Shown here one piece after another: positions 8,879 through 17,580 of a stretch of DNA of 54,935 nt. Origin of the DNA: Gammaproteobacteria bacterium. GTDB taxonomy: Bacteria > Pseudomonadota > Gammaproteobacteria > Steroidobacterales > Steroidobacteraceae. Where the stretch lies: contig JANYJY010000011.1 in the NCBI GenBank assembly GCA_025358295.1, forward strand, positions 1 through 54,935, given 5' to 3'. The notes beneath the pieces are model-generated. The model searched no databases and was not told the DNA's origin. It saw only the letters and a program-made list of their open reading frames with translations. The translations under genes were made by a program, and so were the position numbers. Within the stretch, counting starts at the first letter, position 1, and every line of letters begins with the position of its first letter.

Positions 8879-11643
8879 TGATCTTTGAGCGCAGTCACTC
8901 GGGTGATTTGCGCCGCCAATTGACCCGCTTCGATGCGCAGTTCGTCGAGCCGTTGACGATCCTTGGCCACCACTTCGGCAGGCGCATTCCTGGCGAACTC
9001 GGCGTTGCTTAATTTGGCTTCCATTTTCTGCAGGTCGACGGCAACCTTGCGCTGCTGTTTCGCGAGACGATCCAGTTCGGCTGCCGGATCGATCAAGCCG
9101 GCCATCGGCACCAGTATTTCCAAAGTCCCCACGAAGGCGACGGCGGATATCGGCGCGGCTTCGGATCGCGCGATCATTCGCGGCGGCTCGATCCCCGCCA
9201 GGCGCTGCAAATAGTGCAGATTGCGCGCGACACGGTCGGTATCACCCGAGTTCGCGTTTTGCAGCAGCACGTCGAGCTTGCGGCTGGTCGGGATGTCGAG
9301 TTCGCCGCGGATCTGGCGCACGCCTTCGATGAAATCGATCACCCAACGCATCTCCGCTTCCGCCCCGGCATCGACCATGACGTCGGCCGCGCTGGGGAAG
9401 GCGCAGCGCATAATGGTGTCGCCGGTTGCGCCGGCGCTGACACGCGCTCGCTGCCATATTTCTTCGCTGATATAGGGTGCGACGGGGTGCAGGGCGCGCA
9501 GCAGCGTCTCGAGGCAATTGATCAAGGTGAAACGCGTGCCGCGCTTTGCCGCGTCACCGGCGGCTTCGGCGTGCAGCACGGCTTTGGATAATTCCAGGTA
9601 CCAATCGCAAAACTCGTGCCAGGTGAATTCGTACAGCGCATTGGCCACATTGTCGAGACGATATTCGGCGAATCCCGACTCGATCCGCGAGAGCATGGCG
9701 GCAAGGCGCGCTTGGATCCAGCGGTCCGCCAGGCTGAACTCGGCGCCCTCCGCTCGGCAATCGTGATTCTCGACGTTCATCAATACATAGCGCGCAGCGT
9801 TCCACAGCTTGTTGCAGAAGTTGCGGTACTCCTCGACGCGGCTCATGTCGAAGCGCAGGTCGCGGCTTTGGGTGGCTAGCCGCGCAAAGCAAAGACGCAG
9901 CGCGTCCGTGCCGAATGCCGGAATGCCTTGGGGAAACTGCTTGCGGGTTGCTTTTTCGATCACCGGTTTCATCTGCGGCTGCATCAATCCGCTGGTGCGC
10001 TTGGCGAGCAGGGCGTCGAGTGAAATGCCATCGACGATGTCGAGCGGGTCAATGACATTGCCCTTCGATTTGGACATTTTTTGGCCGTCGTGATCACGGA
10101 TCAATCCGTGGACGTAGACTTCCCTGAACGGCACCTCGCCGGTGAACTTCAAGCCCATCATGATCATGCGGGCAACCCAGAAGAATATAATGTCGAAGCC
10201 TGTGACCAACACCGACGTTGGGTAGTAGGTGCTGAGGGCGTGCGTCTGTTCCGGCCACCCTTGCGTGGAAAACGGCCAGAGGGCCGAGGAAAACCAGGTA
10301 TCGAGCACATCGTCGTCCTGCCGCAGCGGCATCGAGGGGTCTATGCCGTTTGCGGCACGGGCCTCTGCCTCGTTGCGCGCGACGAACCAGCGGCCCTCAG
10401 TGTCGTACCAGGCGGGAATCCGGTGTCCCCACCAAAGCTGCCGGCTGATGCACCAGTCCTTGATCTTGTGCATCCACTCGAAGTAGACCGATGACCAATT
10501 CTCGGGAACGAAGCGGATGCGGCCGCTTTCGACCGCGCGAATGGCCGGCTCCGCCAACGGCTTGATATCGACAAACCACTGGTCGGTGAGCAAGGGTTCG
10601 AGAACCGCGTTGCTGCGATCGCCTCGCGGCACAGTGAGCTTGTGTGGTTCCACCCGCTCAACGAGCTCGAGCGCTTCAAGGTCGGCGAGCACGCGGCTGC
10701 GCGCGACGCCACGGTCGAGGCCGCGGTATGCCGCAGGCACCTCGTCGTTGAGCGACGCGTCCGGATTCATGATGTTGATCAGCGGCAAGCCGTGGCGCTG
10801 CGCGACTTCGTAATCGTTGAAATCGTGCGCGGGCGTTATTTTGACGCAGCCGCTGCCGAATTTTGGATCGACATAGGTGTCGGCAATGATCGGCAAGGTG
10901 CGCGCAGTGAGCGGCAACCGTACCCGGCGGCCTACCTGGTGCCGGTACCGCTCGTCGTCCGGGTGCACCGCCACGGCAGCATCCCCCAGCAGGGTTTCCG
11001 GCCGCGTGGTCGCCACCACCAGGAACCCGTCGCCGTCTTCAAGCGGGTAGCGCAGATGCCATAAGCTGCCGGCTTCCTCTGCGGCGATCACTTCCAAATC
11101 CGACAGGGCCGTCTTGAGCACCGGATCCCAGTTCACCAGTCGTTTTCCGCGATAGATCAAGCCTTCCTTGTAAAGACGGACAAACACTTCCGTCACGGCC
11201 TGCGATAGGCCCGCGTCCATGGTGAAGCGATCACGCTGCCAGTCCACCGATGCACCTAGCCGGCGCATTTGATTGGCGATTTGACCGCCGGACTGCTCCT
11301 TCCATTGCCAGATTCGTTCGATGAATTTTTCGCGTCCGAGATCGATGCGGCTCTGGCCCGCGGCGTTCAATTGCCGCTCCACCACCATTTGGGTCGCGAT
11401 GCCGGCGTGATCGGTGCCGGGCTGCCAAAGGGTATCGAAGCCTTGCATGCGGCGATGACGGATGAGCGCGTCCATGATCGTGTCTTGAAAGGCGTGCCCC
11501 ATGTGCAAGGTGCCGGTCACATTGGGCGGCGGAATGACGATGGAATAACTGGGTCCATGGCCGCTCGGCGCGAAATACCCCGCAGCTTCCCATGTCTCGT
11601 AGATGCGCGACTCAATATCGGCGGGCGAGAAGGCTTTATCCAT
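8875..11643 (-). CDS. valS: Valine--tRNA ligase
   Basis: A class I aminoacyl-tRNA synthetase of 922 residues. The HIGH-type motif is [18 protein letters not shown], and the KMSKS motif is [20 protein letters not shown]. The editing (CP1) domain contains the family sequence [21 protein letters not shown]-terminal coiled coil ([20 protein letters not shown]) is the tRNA-binding arm typical of ValRS. Length is normal. It starts 8 bases inside the end of the upstream hypothetical gene and runs into moxR with a 4-base overlap. Confidence 0.98.
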   Translation of the reverse strand: MDKAFSPADIESRIYETWEAAGYFAPSGHGPSYSIVIPPPNVTGTLHMGHAFQDTIMDALIRHRRMQGFDTLWQPGTDHAGIATQMVVERQLNAAGQSRIDLGREKFIERIWQWKEQSGGQIANQMRRLGASVDWQRDRFTMDAGLSQAVTEVFVRLYKEGLIYRGKRLVNWDPVLKTALSDLEVIAAEEAGSLWHLRYPLEDGDGFLVVATTRPETLLGDAAVAVHPDDERYRHQVGRRVRLPLTARTLPIIADTYVDPKFGSGCVKITPAHDFNDYEVAQRHGLPLINIMNPDASLNDEVPAAYRGLDRGVARSRVLADLEALELVERVEPHKLTVPRGDRSNAVLEPLLTDQWFVDIKPLAEPAIRAVESGRIRFVPENWSSVYFEWMHKIKDWCISRQLWWGHRIPAWYDTEGRWFVARNEAEARAANGIDPSMPLRQDDDVLDTWFSSALWPFSTQGWPEQTHALSTYYPTSVLVTGFDIIFFWVARMIMMGLKFTGEVPFREVYVHGLIRDHDGQKMSKSKGNVIDPLDIVDGISLDALLAKRTSGLMQPQMKPVIEKATRKQFPQGIPAFGTDALRLCFARLATQSRDLRFDMSRVEEYRNFCNKLWNAARYVLMNVENHDCRAEGAEFSLADRWIQARLAAMLSRIESGFAEYRLDNVANALYEFTWHEFCDWYLELSKAVLHAEAAGDAAKRGTRFTLINCLETLLRALHPVAPYISEEIWQRARVSAGATGDTIMRCAFPSAADVMVDAGAEAEMRWVIDFIEGVRQIRGELDIPTSRKLDVLLQNANSGDTDRVARNLHYLQRLAGIEPPRMIARSEAAPISAVAFVGTLEILVPMAGLIDPAAELDRLAKQQRKVAVDLQKMEAKLSNAEFARNAPAEVVAKDRQRLDELRIEAGQLAAQITRVTALKDQ

Positions 11644-11908
11644 GATCTTTCGGCGATTCCTGTATGACGGCGTGTTCCCGCAAAATGCGATCCACCAATT
11701 CCGGAAGCTGGGCTCGCAGACGGTCGAACACGCGCTCGAACAAAGTGGCCTCGATATCCTTTACCGCTTGATGCAGCAGCGAGTCGGCGAGTTCCAGGGT
11801 CTCGGTCAAAATAGCCGCATGCATGGCCTTGGCATCGGCCGACAGCTCCATGGGAGGACTGTCCTTGACCGATTCAGTGAGAATGGGGATATCGCGCGGA
11901 TCATGCAT
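11636..11908 (-). CDS. Small hypothetical protein between holC and valS
   Basis: A predicted protein of 90 residues, beginning [20 protein letters not shown] and followed by a charged, mostly helical region ([20 protein letters not shown] and [17 protein letters not shown]). There is no signal peptide or membrane helix. The gene overlaps holC by 8 bases and valS by 8 bases, which supports it being real and co-translated. I do not recognise the family. The helical, acidic make-up would fit a small partner-binding protein, but no function can be assigned. Confidence 0.65.
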   Translation of the reverse strand: MHDPRDIPILTESVKDSPPMELSADAKAMHAAILTETLELADSLLHQAVKDIEATLFERVFDRLRAQLPELVDRILREHAVIQESPKDHG

Positions 11909-12353
11909 CCGCGGTCTCGTCCATTTGGTGTGTTTCCAGCGTGACCTTGAGGTCGCGGTAGGTCTTGAAACGCTCGCGGCCGAGGCGGCGGCGCTCGTCA
12001 TCCGCATCTATGATCTCGACAATTCGGCCATAGCGCTCCCAGTGAGCCGGCAGGCTGGTCGACATGTTCACCAGCAGATCCGCATCGGCCGTCTCTGCGG
12101 CTCCCACGGTTAAGTGCACCCTGGCCGCCGGATCCATGGCTTGTCCAGCGTGGCAGATATTGTGCGGTATGAAGGAATTGTCGTTGAACGTCCACAGCAA
12201 GTCGTCGAGCGCCTTCGCATCCGCGGGTGTGTCGTTGGCGACGACGATGCGCAATTCCCGCAGATAGGCCTTTTCGATCAGGCGGCAGGCAAGCGTCCAG
12301 CGGGATTTTGCGACCGCGCTTTTAAGTACGTAAAAATCTACTCGTTCCGTCAT
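11901..12353 (-). CDS. holC: DNA polymerase III chi subunit
   Basis: A protein of 150 residues beginning MTERVDFYVLKSAVAKSRWT, the standard HolC start. The internal stretch DLLWTFNDNSFIPHNI is the family signature, in which the WTF and SFIPH residues belong to the conserved core. Chi belongs to the clamp-loader complex and bridges the polymerase to single-strand binding protein. The ATG at 12353 overlaps the pepA stop (ATGA), and earlier in-frame starts would lie inside pepA. The order pepA-holC-valS is common in gammaproteobacteria. Confidence 0.93.
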   Translation of the reverse strand: MTERVDFYVLKSAVAKSRWTLACRLIEKAYLRELRIVVANDTPADAKALDDLLWTFNDNSFIPHNICHAGQAMDPAARVHLTVGAAETADADLLVNMSTSLPAHWERYGRIVEIIDADDERRRLGRERFKTYRDLKVTLETHQMDETADA

Positions 12354-13846
12354 TTCGACCGAACGCGGTTGATCAGAAAATCGACGAGCAGAGGTATGGG
12401 CCGTCCCGTACTGCCTTTTTGCGCACCACTGAGCCATGCGGTTCCCGCCACGTCCAGGTGCGCCCAATGCAGATCCTTGGCGAACTTCGACAGGAACGAG
12501 GCTGCGGTGCTCGCGCCGCCCTCGCGGCCGCCGACATTGGCAATATCCGCGAAATTGCTCTTGAGCTGTTCGACGTATTCCTCCCCGATCGGCAGCCGCC
12601 AGGCGCGATCGTCCGCGCGAATGCCGGCGGACGCCAATTCGCCAGCCAGCGACTCGTTGTTGCTCATCAGTCCGCTGAAGTGGTTGCCGAGCGCGACGAT
12701 GCAGGCACCGGTCAATGTCGCCACATCGATTACCGCCGCCGGTTTGAAGCGCCGGCTGTAGGTGATGGCATCGCAGAGAATCAGCCGGCCTTCGGCATCG
12801 GTATTGAGTATTTCGACCGTTTGGCCCGACATGGTGGTGACGATGTCGGCGGGCTTTACGGCGCCGCCGCTGGGCATGTTTTCACAGGTCGGGACTATCA
12901 CAACGACATTGATCGGCAGCTTCAATTCGACTACCGCGCGCAGTGCGCCCAAGACGGTGGCGCCGCCGCTCATATCGAATTTCATCTCATCCATGGCGGG
13001 CGGGTCCTTCAAGGAAATACCGCCTGAATCGAAGGTGATGCCCTTGCCGATCAGACATACCGGCGCCGCGCCTTTCTTGCCGCCATGGTATTCACACACG
13101 ATGAGGCGGGGAGGTTGGTCCGATCCTTGAGTCACGGCGAGGAAGGCGCCCATCTTCAGCGCCTTGATGCCGCTTGCGTCGAATACCTTGACCTTGATGC
13201 TGGGAAAGGCCTTGGCCAGAGCCTGCGCACGCGTTCCGAGATAGGCCGGGGTGCACACATTGGGAGGCAGATTGGCCAGATCCCGCGACAGGGACATGCC
13301 GCTGCCGACCGCCGCACCTATGCGCAGACCCTCCATGGCCGATTTTGCGGCACGCGCATCCGCTACCGCCACGCTGACACTCGACAAGCGCGGCGCCTTT
13401 GGCTTGGGGTTGGTTTTCAAATCGGGAATCTTGTACAACTGGGCACAGAACACTTCGGCGACACTGCGCGCGCGATAGGCCACATCGAGGTCCGGCACGT
13501 CCTCCAGTGCCAGGTACACGATCGCGTCCTTAGCCCCGGTCTTGCCGAGCGCCTGCACGGTGGACTGCAGTGCCTTGCGGTATTGCTTACGCCCGAACCC
13601 GGCGCGAGCTCCCAGCCCGACCAACAGCACGCGTTCTGCGGCGGAACCCGCCGGTGCCGGCAGCAACAGCATGTCACCGAGCTTTCCGGCAAAGTCACCG
13701 TCACCATGCAGCTTGGCGAGCAGGCCGCCCAACTGCGTATCGACCTCGCGGGCCGCTTTTCCCAGATCACCATCCTCGTAAACGCCTACCACGGCGCATC
13801 CCGTTGCGTTGTGCGCTTTAGGATCGATAGTAGCCTTGAATTCCAT
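12350..13846 (-). CDS. pepA: Leucyl aminopeptidase (M17, manganese-dependent)
   Basis: A protein of 498 residues. The C-terminal catalytic domain shows GKGITFDSGGISLKDP, the signature NTDAEGRLILCDA, and DVATLTGACIVALG; these carry the two-metal ligands (Lys, Asp, Asp, Glu) of M17 peptidases. The N-terminal third is the usual macrodomain-like region. It removes N-terminal residues from peptides, and PepA homologues can also bind DNA. The start is the ATG at 13846 (MEFKATIDPKAHN), which aligns with other PepA proteins; a TTG at 13894 is possible but adds an atypical leader. It heads the overlapping chain pepA-holC-hypothetical-valS-moxR-DUF58-tgpA and is divergent from lptF. Confidence 0.97.
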   Translation of the reverse strand: MEFKATIDPKAHNATGCAVVGVYEDGDLGKAAREVDTQLGGLLAKLHGDGDFAGKLGDMLLLPAPAGSAAERVLLVGLGARAGFGRKQYRKALQSTVQALGKTGAKDAIVYLALEDVPDLDVAYRARSVAEVFCAQLYKIPDLKTNPKPKAPRLSSVSVAVADARAAKSAMEGLRIGAAVGSGMSLSRDLANLPPNVCTPAYLGTRAQALAKAFPSIKVKVFDASGIKALKMGAFLAVTQGSDQPPRLIVCEYHGGKKGAAPVCLIGKGITFDSGGISLKDPPAMDEMKFDMSGGATVLGALRAVVELKLPINVVVIVPTCENMPSGGAVKPADIVTTMSGQTVEILNTDAEGRLILCDAITYSRRFKPAAVIDVATLTGACIVALGNHFSGLMSNNESLAGELASAGIRADDRAWRLPIGEEYVEQLKSNFADIANVGGREGGASTAASFLSKFAKDLHWAHLDVAGTAWLSGAQKGSTGRPIPLLVDFLINRVRSK

Positions 13847-13935
13847 GTCCCAAACTCCGTATTTGTCTGTTCGTGTCGCCAAGGGGTTAAGCAAATAGTT
13901 TACTAGATTATTGCGAAGGCTCTAAGCTCGACACC
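13847..13935. promoter_or_regulatory. Divergent promoter region between pepA and lptF
   Basis: This 89-bp gap must hold promoters for both directions. Its middle is AT-rich (TTAAGCAAATAGTTTACTAG). On the minus strand TAAACT is a possible -10 box for pepA. No convincing -35/-10 pair was found for lptF. Confidence 0.35.
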
Positions 13936-15000
13936 ATGAAATGGACCGTACAGAGGTATGTGCTGCGCGAAGTCGTGCAGACCTGGCTTGCCGTTACCGG
14001 CGTCTTGGTGGCGATCCTGGTATCGAATCAGCTATCCAGGGTGCTGGGCCAGGCGGCGGACAACCAATACGGCCGGCTCGTGGTAATCGATCTGATCGCA
14101 CTGGGCGCGATCATGAATCTGTCGGTTATCGTCCCGGTTGGGCTATTACTGGCCGTCGTGCTGACCCTGGGTCGGATGTACCACGACAGCGAAATGACCG
14201 CGTTGCAGGCCTGCGGCTTTGGAACCACCCGGCTGTTGGCGCCGCTGCTGTGTTTCGCCACCGTCATTTCGGCGGGGTTGGCCTGGTTGGTGTTCGTGCA
14301 AGTGCCGCAGGCTGATGCTCAAGTGCAATTGTTGCGCCAATCGGCGCTAAAAGAGGCGCAGTTCGGCCAATTGGATGCCGGTCGATTTCGATCGTTCAGC
14401 GGCGGCGACGCGGTGTTTTATGCGGAACGAGTTGATGCCGAGGGCGTGCTGCACAATGTGTTCGTGCAGCGCGAGACGGAGGGCCGAATCGAAGTAGCCT
14501 TGGCCGACACCGCCACCTATTCAAAGGCCGCCGCGGACGGCGTGCATCTGGTCACGCTGTTCAACGGGCGACGGTATGAGGGCGTTGCGGGGCGCAATGA
14601 CTTTCGGGTGATTGAGTTCCGTGAACACGGGATTCCGATTTCGACGCCGACCGACGTCGTCGGCAACAAGGATCCAGACACCAAACCCACGCGTGAATTG
14701 CTCGGTTCGAGCGATCCGGCGGATATCGCTCAATTGCAATTCAGGATATCGACGCCGCTTATGGCGCTTGTGCTGACCCTGGTTGCCGTGCCCTTAAGCC
14801 GGCTGCGACCGCGGCAGGGTCGCTATGCCAGAGTCGGTTTCGCGATTGTCGTTTATTTCGTCTACTCGCAATTGTTGTACGCCGCCAAGGCCTGGTTGGA
14901 GAAGGGCGAACTGAGTCCAATCGTCGGTGTGTGGTGGGTGCACCTGGCGGCGCTGGCCCTCGGTGTTTACTTAGTCACGCGCGAAGCGCGGGCCGCATGA
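13936..15000 (+). CDS. lptF: LPS export ABC transporter permease LptF
   Basis: An inner-membrane protein of 354 residues. It starts with MKWTVQRYVLREVVQTWLAV, the amphipathic helix and first membrane span typical of LptF, and has three N-terminal and three C-terminal helices around a periplasmic beta-jellyroll domain. ALQACGFGTTRLLAP is the coupling-helix region that contacts LptB. With LptG and LptB2 it extracts lipopolysaccharide from the inner membrane and passes it to LptC and LptA. The stop overlaps the lptG start in ATGA. Divergent pairing with pepA is conserved in gammaproteobacteria. Confidence 0.96.
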   Translation: MKWTVQRYVLREVVQTWLAVTGVLVAILVSNQLSRVLGQAADNQYGRLVVIDLIALGAIMNLSVIVPVGLLLAVVLTLGRMYHDSEMTALQACGFGTTRLLAPLLCFATVISAGLAWLVFVQVPQADAQVQLLRQSALKEAQFGQLDAGRFRSFSGGDAVFYAERVDAEGVLHNVFVQRETEGRIEVALADTATYSKAAADGVHLVTLFNGRRYEGVAGRNDFRVIEFREHGIPISTPTDVVGNKDPDTKPTRELLGSSDPADIAQLQFRISTPLMALVLTLVAVPLSRLRPRQGRYARVGFAIVVYFVYSQLLYAAKAWLEKGELSPIVGVWWVHLAALALGVYLVTREARAA

Positions 15001-16064
15001 ACATTCTGGACCGCTACTTGTATCGCACGGTGCTCATCTATACGGGCATGGCAATGGCTGTTTTATTGTCTCTCGGAGCGCTATTCCTGTTCATCTCCCA
15101 GCAAGGCGATATCGGCGTGGGAAGCTACGGCGCCGGCGACGCATTCCTATTTACCATGCTCAATCTCCCCCAGACGGCCTTCGAACTGCTGCCGATCGGT
15201 GCGTTGATCGGCGCACTCATGGGTCTCGGCAATCTTGCCTCGGGCAGCGAGTTGGTGGTGACGCGCGCCTCGGGTGTCTCGGTGTGGAGAATCGCGTGGC
15301 CCGTGGGGCTTGCAGGCTTGACGCTGGCGCTGATCATGTACGGCATTGGCGAATACGCGGCCCCGCCGATGGCGCAGTTTGCGAAGCGCGAGAAGACTAC
15401 GAATAAATTGGCGGACGTGAGTTTCGCCGGGTCGAGCAGCGCATGGGTGAAGGACGGCGATCTGATCCTGCGAGTGCAAACCGGGGAAGTCGACCGTGCC
15501 TTCGGTGGCGTGTCGCTGTTCCAACTCGACGGGCCTACCAAGCTTCGTTCCATTCAGCGTGCCGAAAGAATTTCGGTCGCGGATCCCGGCCGTTGGAGCC
15601 TGCACAATGTGGCGACATCGCGTTTCGGGGAGGACCGTGTCGATGGCGATTTGGTCGGCGAGACGACGATGCAATCCAGGGTGAATCCAGAGTTTTTGGG
15701 TCTGGCAGCGACGGACCCTCAATTGTTGACGCTGCGGGGTCTGGCCTCGTACATCGAGCATCTGCGCCGCAACAGCCTCGATACCGCGTCGTACGAAATT
15801 GGCTATTGGTCGCGGATCGCGCGGCTCTTCGCCGTCGTTGTCGTGACGCTGCTCGCCTTGCCCTTTGTGTTCGGCCCGCTGCGCACCACCGGCGCGGGCA
15901 CGCGCACGGTTATCGGCGTGATGCTGGGCGTCGTGTTTTTTCTTATCACCCGAACCATCGAGAACGGCGGGCATCTGTTTGCTCTGAATCCCGTACTGGT
16001 AGGCTGGTTACCGACGGCCACCATCGGCCTTTGCACCGTGATCGCTATCTCAAGGACGCGCTAG
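14997..16064 (+). CDS. lptG: LPS export ABC transporter permease LptG
   Basis: An inner-membrane protein of 355 residues starting MNILDRYLYRTVLIYTGMAM. It has the same six-helix plus periplasmic jellyroll plan as LptF. LVVTRASGVSVWRIAWPVG is the coupling-helix region, and the C-terminal helices contain LPFVFGPLRTTGAGTRTVIG, typical of LptG. The ATG at 14997 overlaps the lptF stop by 4 bases, so the two subunits are made in equal amounts. It converges on the RDD gene with a 20-bp gap that has no obvious terminator. Confidence 0.96.
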   Translation: MNILDRYLYRTVLIYTGMAMAVLLSLGALFLFISQQGDIGVGSYGAGDAFLFTMLNLPQTAFELLPIGALIGALMGLGNLASGSELVVTRASGVSVWRIAWPVGLAGLTLALIMYGIGEYAAPPMAQFAKREKTTNKLADVSFAGSSSAWVKDGDLILRVQTGEVDRAFGGVSLFQLDGPTKLRSIQRAERISVADPGRWSLHNVATSRFGEDRVDGDLVGETTMQSRVNPEFLGLAATDPQLLTLRGLASYIEHLRRNSLDTASYEIGYWSRIARLFAVVVVTLLALPFVFGPLRTTGAGTRTVIGVMLGVVFFLITRTIENGGHLFALNPVLVGWLPTATIGLCTVIAISRTR

Positions 16065-16084
16065 CGCGAGATGAGGCGGCTGGG

Positions 16085-16519
16085 CTACTGCGGTATACGA
16101 ATGACTCGGGTTTTCGACAGCCGATCGTGCAGCGCCAGGTGCTCAGGATCCGCATACAGCCAAAGCACCCCCAGAGCGGCAGGGGCCCAAGCCAAGATTC
16201 CATAGACGTAGCGCAGGGCGGCCGCTTTCAAGCCCAGGGGCCTGCCCCCATCGGTAACGACGCGAATATGCCAGGCCCGCATACCCAAGGTCTGACCGCT
16301 GCGGGTCCAATTGAGCAAGTAATACCCGACGATCACGCCGATCAAACCTGCGCGATAGACATACGCCCAGGCGCCTGCCGTCGACGGCTCGACCGCCGAG
16401 CGATGGTTCAAGAAGACGGCGCCCGACGTAAACGCCACCAGCAGTGCAGTCAGCAGCACGCCGTCATACAGCAGTGCGGCGACGCGCCGGCCGAAGCCGG
16501 CACTCGTGCCGCTGCTCAC
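16085..16519 (-). CDS. RDD-family membrane protein
   Basis: A protein of 144 residues. It opens with AGFGRRVAALLYDGVLL, the R..A...D motif that names the RDD family, and has three predicted membrane helices. TRSGQTLGMRAWHIRVV and LHDRLSKTRVI are conserved family segments. RDD proteins are small membrane proteins of mostly unknown function; some are linked to ion or proton exchange. The start is GTG at 16519, overlapping the stop of the DUF4340 gene in GTGA. It is the last gene of the Gld-like ABC operon. Confidence 0.85.
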   Translation of the reverse strand: MSSGTSAGFGRRVAALLYDGVLLTALLVAFTSGAVFLNHRSAVEPSTAGAWAYVYRAGLIGVIVGYYLLNWTRSGQTLGMRAWHIRVVTDGGRPLGLKAAALRYVYGILAWAPAALGVLWLYADPEHLALHDRLSKTRVIRIPQ

Positions 16520-17580
16520 GGTTTTGGTGCAAGCACCGGCCTTTTCGTCGGCGAGAGTTTGTTGGCGGCGGGCGGAGCGGGCTTGGGCACCAGCAATTGT
16601 TCCACCGGCCGGAAAATGGCATCGAAACGATAACTCGCGATTTCGAACGCACGGCCAGCGGCTTTGGCACTCAAGGCCGGGTCCTTGCTCGCCTGCACCT
16701 GAATCCAATGCTTATCGCCGCTCGCTGCGCCGGTCAGCGTGATCACATTGCCTTCGGCCATGCTTACCGTGGCGACATCGGCGCGGCTGAAATCGATGCC
16801 GGTCGACGGCGACACGTCCTCGGCGGTCAGTGCACTCAACATGCTCGGTGCGGGCGCGAGTACGGCGGGATCCGCCGCTTTGCGCCCGGCCGGTACGCCG
16901 TCAAGGATGAAATCTCCGCCGCCGGCGGCGTTTGCGGTAGCGGCATTGGCTCCGGCAGCGCTGCGGTGGCGAATGGAGTACCCGGTGCCGGTTGCCGGCT
17001 TGACTTGCACGCTCTGGATTCCGGCTGCCGAAATATCGATCAGCTTCGATTCGATCCAATGACCGGGTTCGGTCTCGAATGTAATGCCGGGCTCGACGCT
17101 GTAGCTGGTATTTTCACCGACGCGCCGCGCAAAGTTACCTGCGCCGATGGCCTTGCCGACGATCACGGCATGTTTGCCATCTCGTGCGGTAAAGCTGATT
17201 TCCGTGCCGGTTACATTCGTGGAGGATGGATCTTCCACGCCAATGATGGAGAAACTTGCCGGATTGGCGGTCTTCTCCTCAACAATCTTGGCATCGCTCA
17301 ACGCCAGCAGCAATTTGCGCAGTGTCGACACATCGGCCGGGTAATCGGCGCGCTCGGCCACCGTCCAATGTCCGTCCGTCGCATGCAAAGTCACGGTGGG
17401 GACTGCGCCGCCTCGGCGCAAGCTGACGGCGGTCACGGTGCTCAATTCGCCCGCCAGCGAGGGTAACAACAACGCTCCGCGCAGGTCGCGTTGCAGGTTG
17501 CGTTGGGCGCTCAAGTAAAGGGCGCCGGAGAGAGCCAGCACTGCGGCCAGCGACAGCGCGATGAATCGCCGGCGGCTCAT
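16516..17580 (-). CDS. DUF4340 domain-containing protein
   Basis: A protein of 354 residues with an N-terminal membrane anchor (FIALSLAAVLALSGALYLSA) after a basic start, followed by a periplasmic region. It contains YPADVSTLRKLLLALSDAKI and RRVGENTSYSVEPG, typical of DUF4340 proteins, which are regularly encoded beside GldG-like proteins. The C-terminus is proline-rich. No enzymatic motif is visible. It overlaps both neighbours by 4 bases. A structural or ligand-binding role in the Gld-type ABC complex is likely from context only. Confidence 0.85.
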   Translation of the reverse strand: MSRRRFIALSLAAVLALSGALYLSAQRNLQRDLRGALLLPSLAGELSTVTAVSLRRGGAVPTVTLHATDGHWTVAERADYPADVSTLRKLLLALSDAKIVEEKTANPASFSIIGVEDPSSTNVTGTEISFTARDGKHAVIVGKAIGAGNFARRVGENTSYSVEPGITFETEPGHWIESKLIDISAAGIQSVQVKPATGTGYSIRHRSAAGANAATANAAGGGDFILDGVPAGRKAADPAVLAPAPSMLSALTAEDVSPSTGIDFSRADVATVSMAEGNVITLTGAASGDKHWIQVQASKDPALSAKAAGRAFEIASYRFDAIFRPVEQLLVPKPAPPAANKLSPTKRPVLAPKP

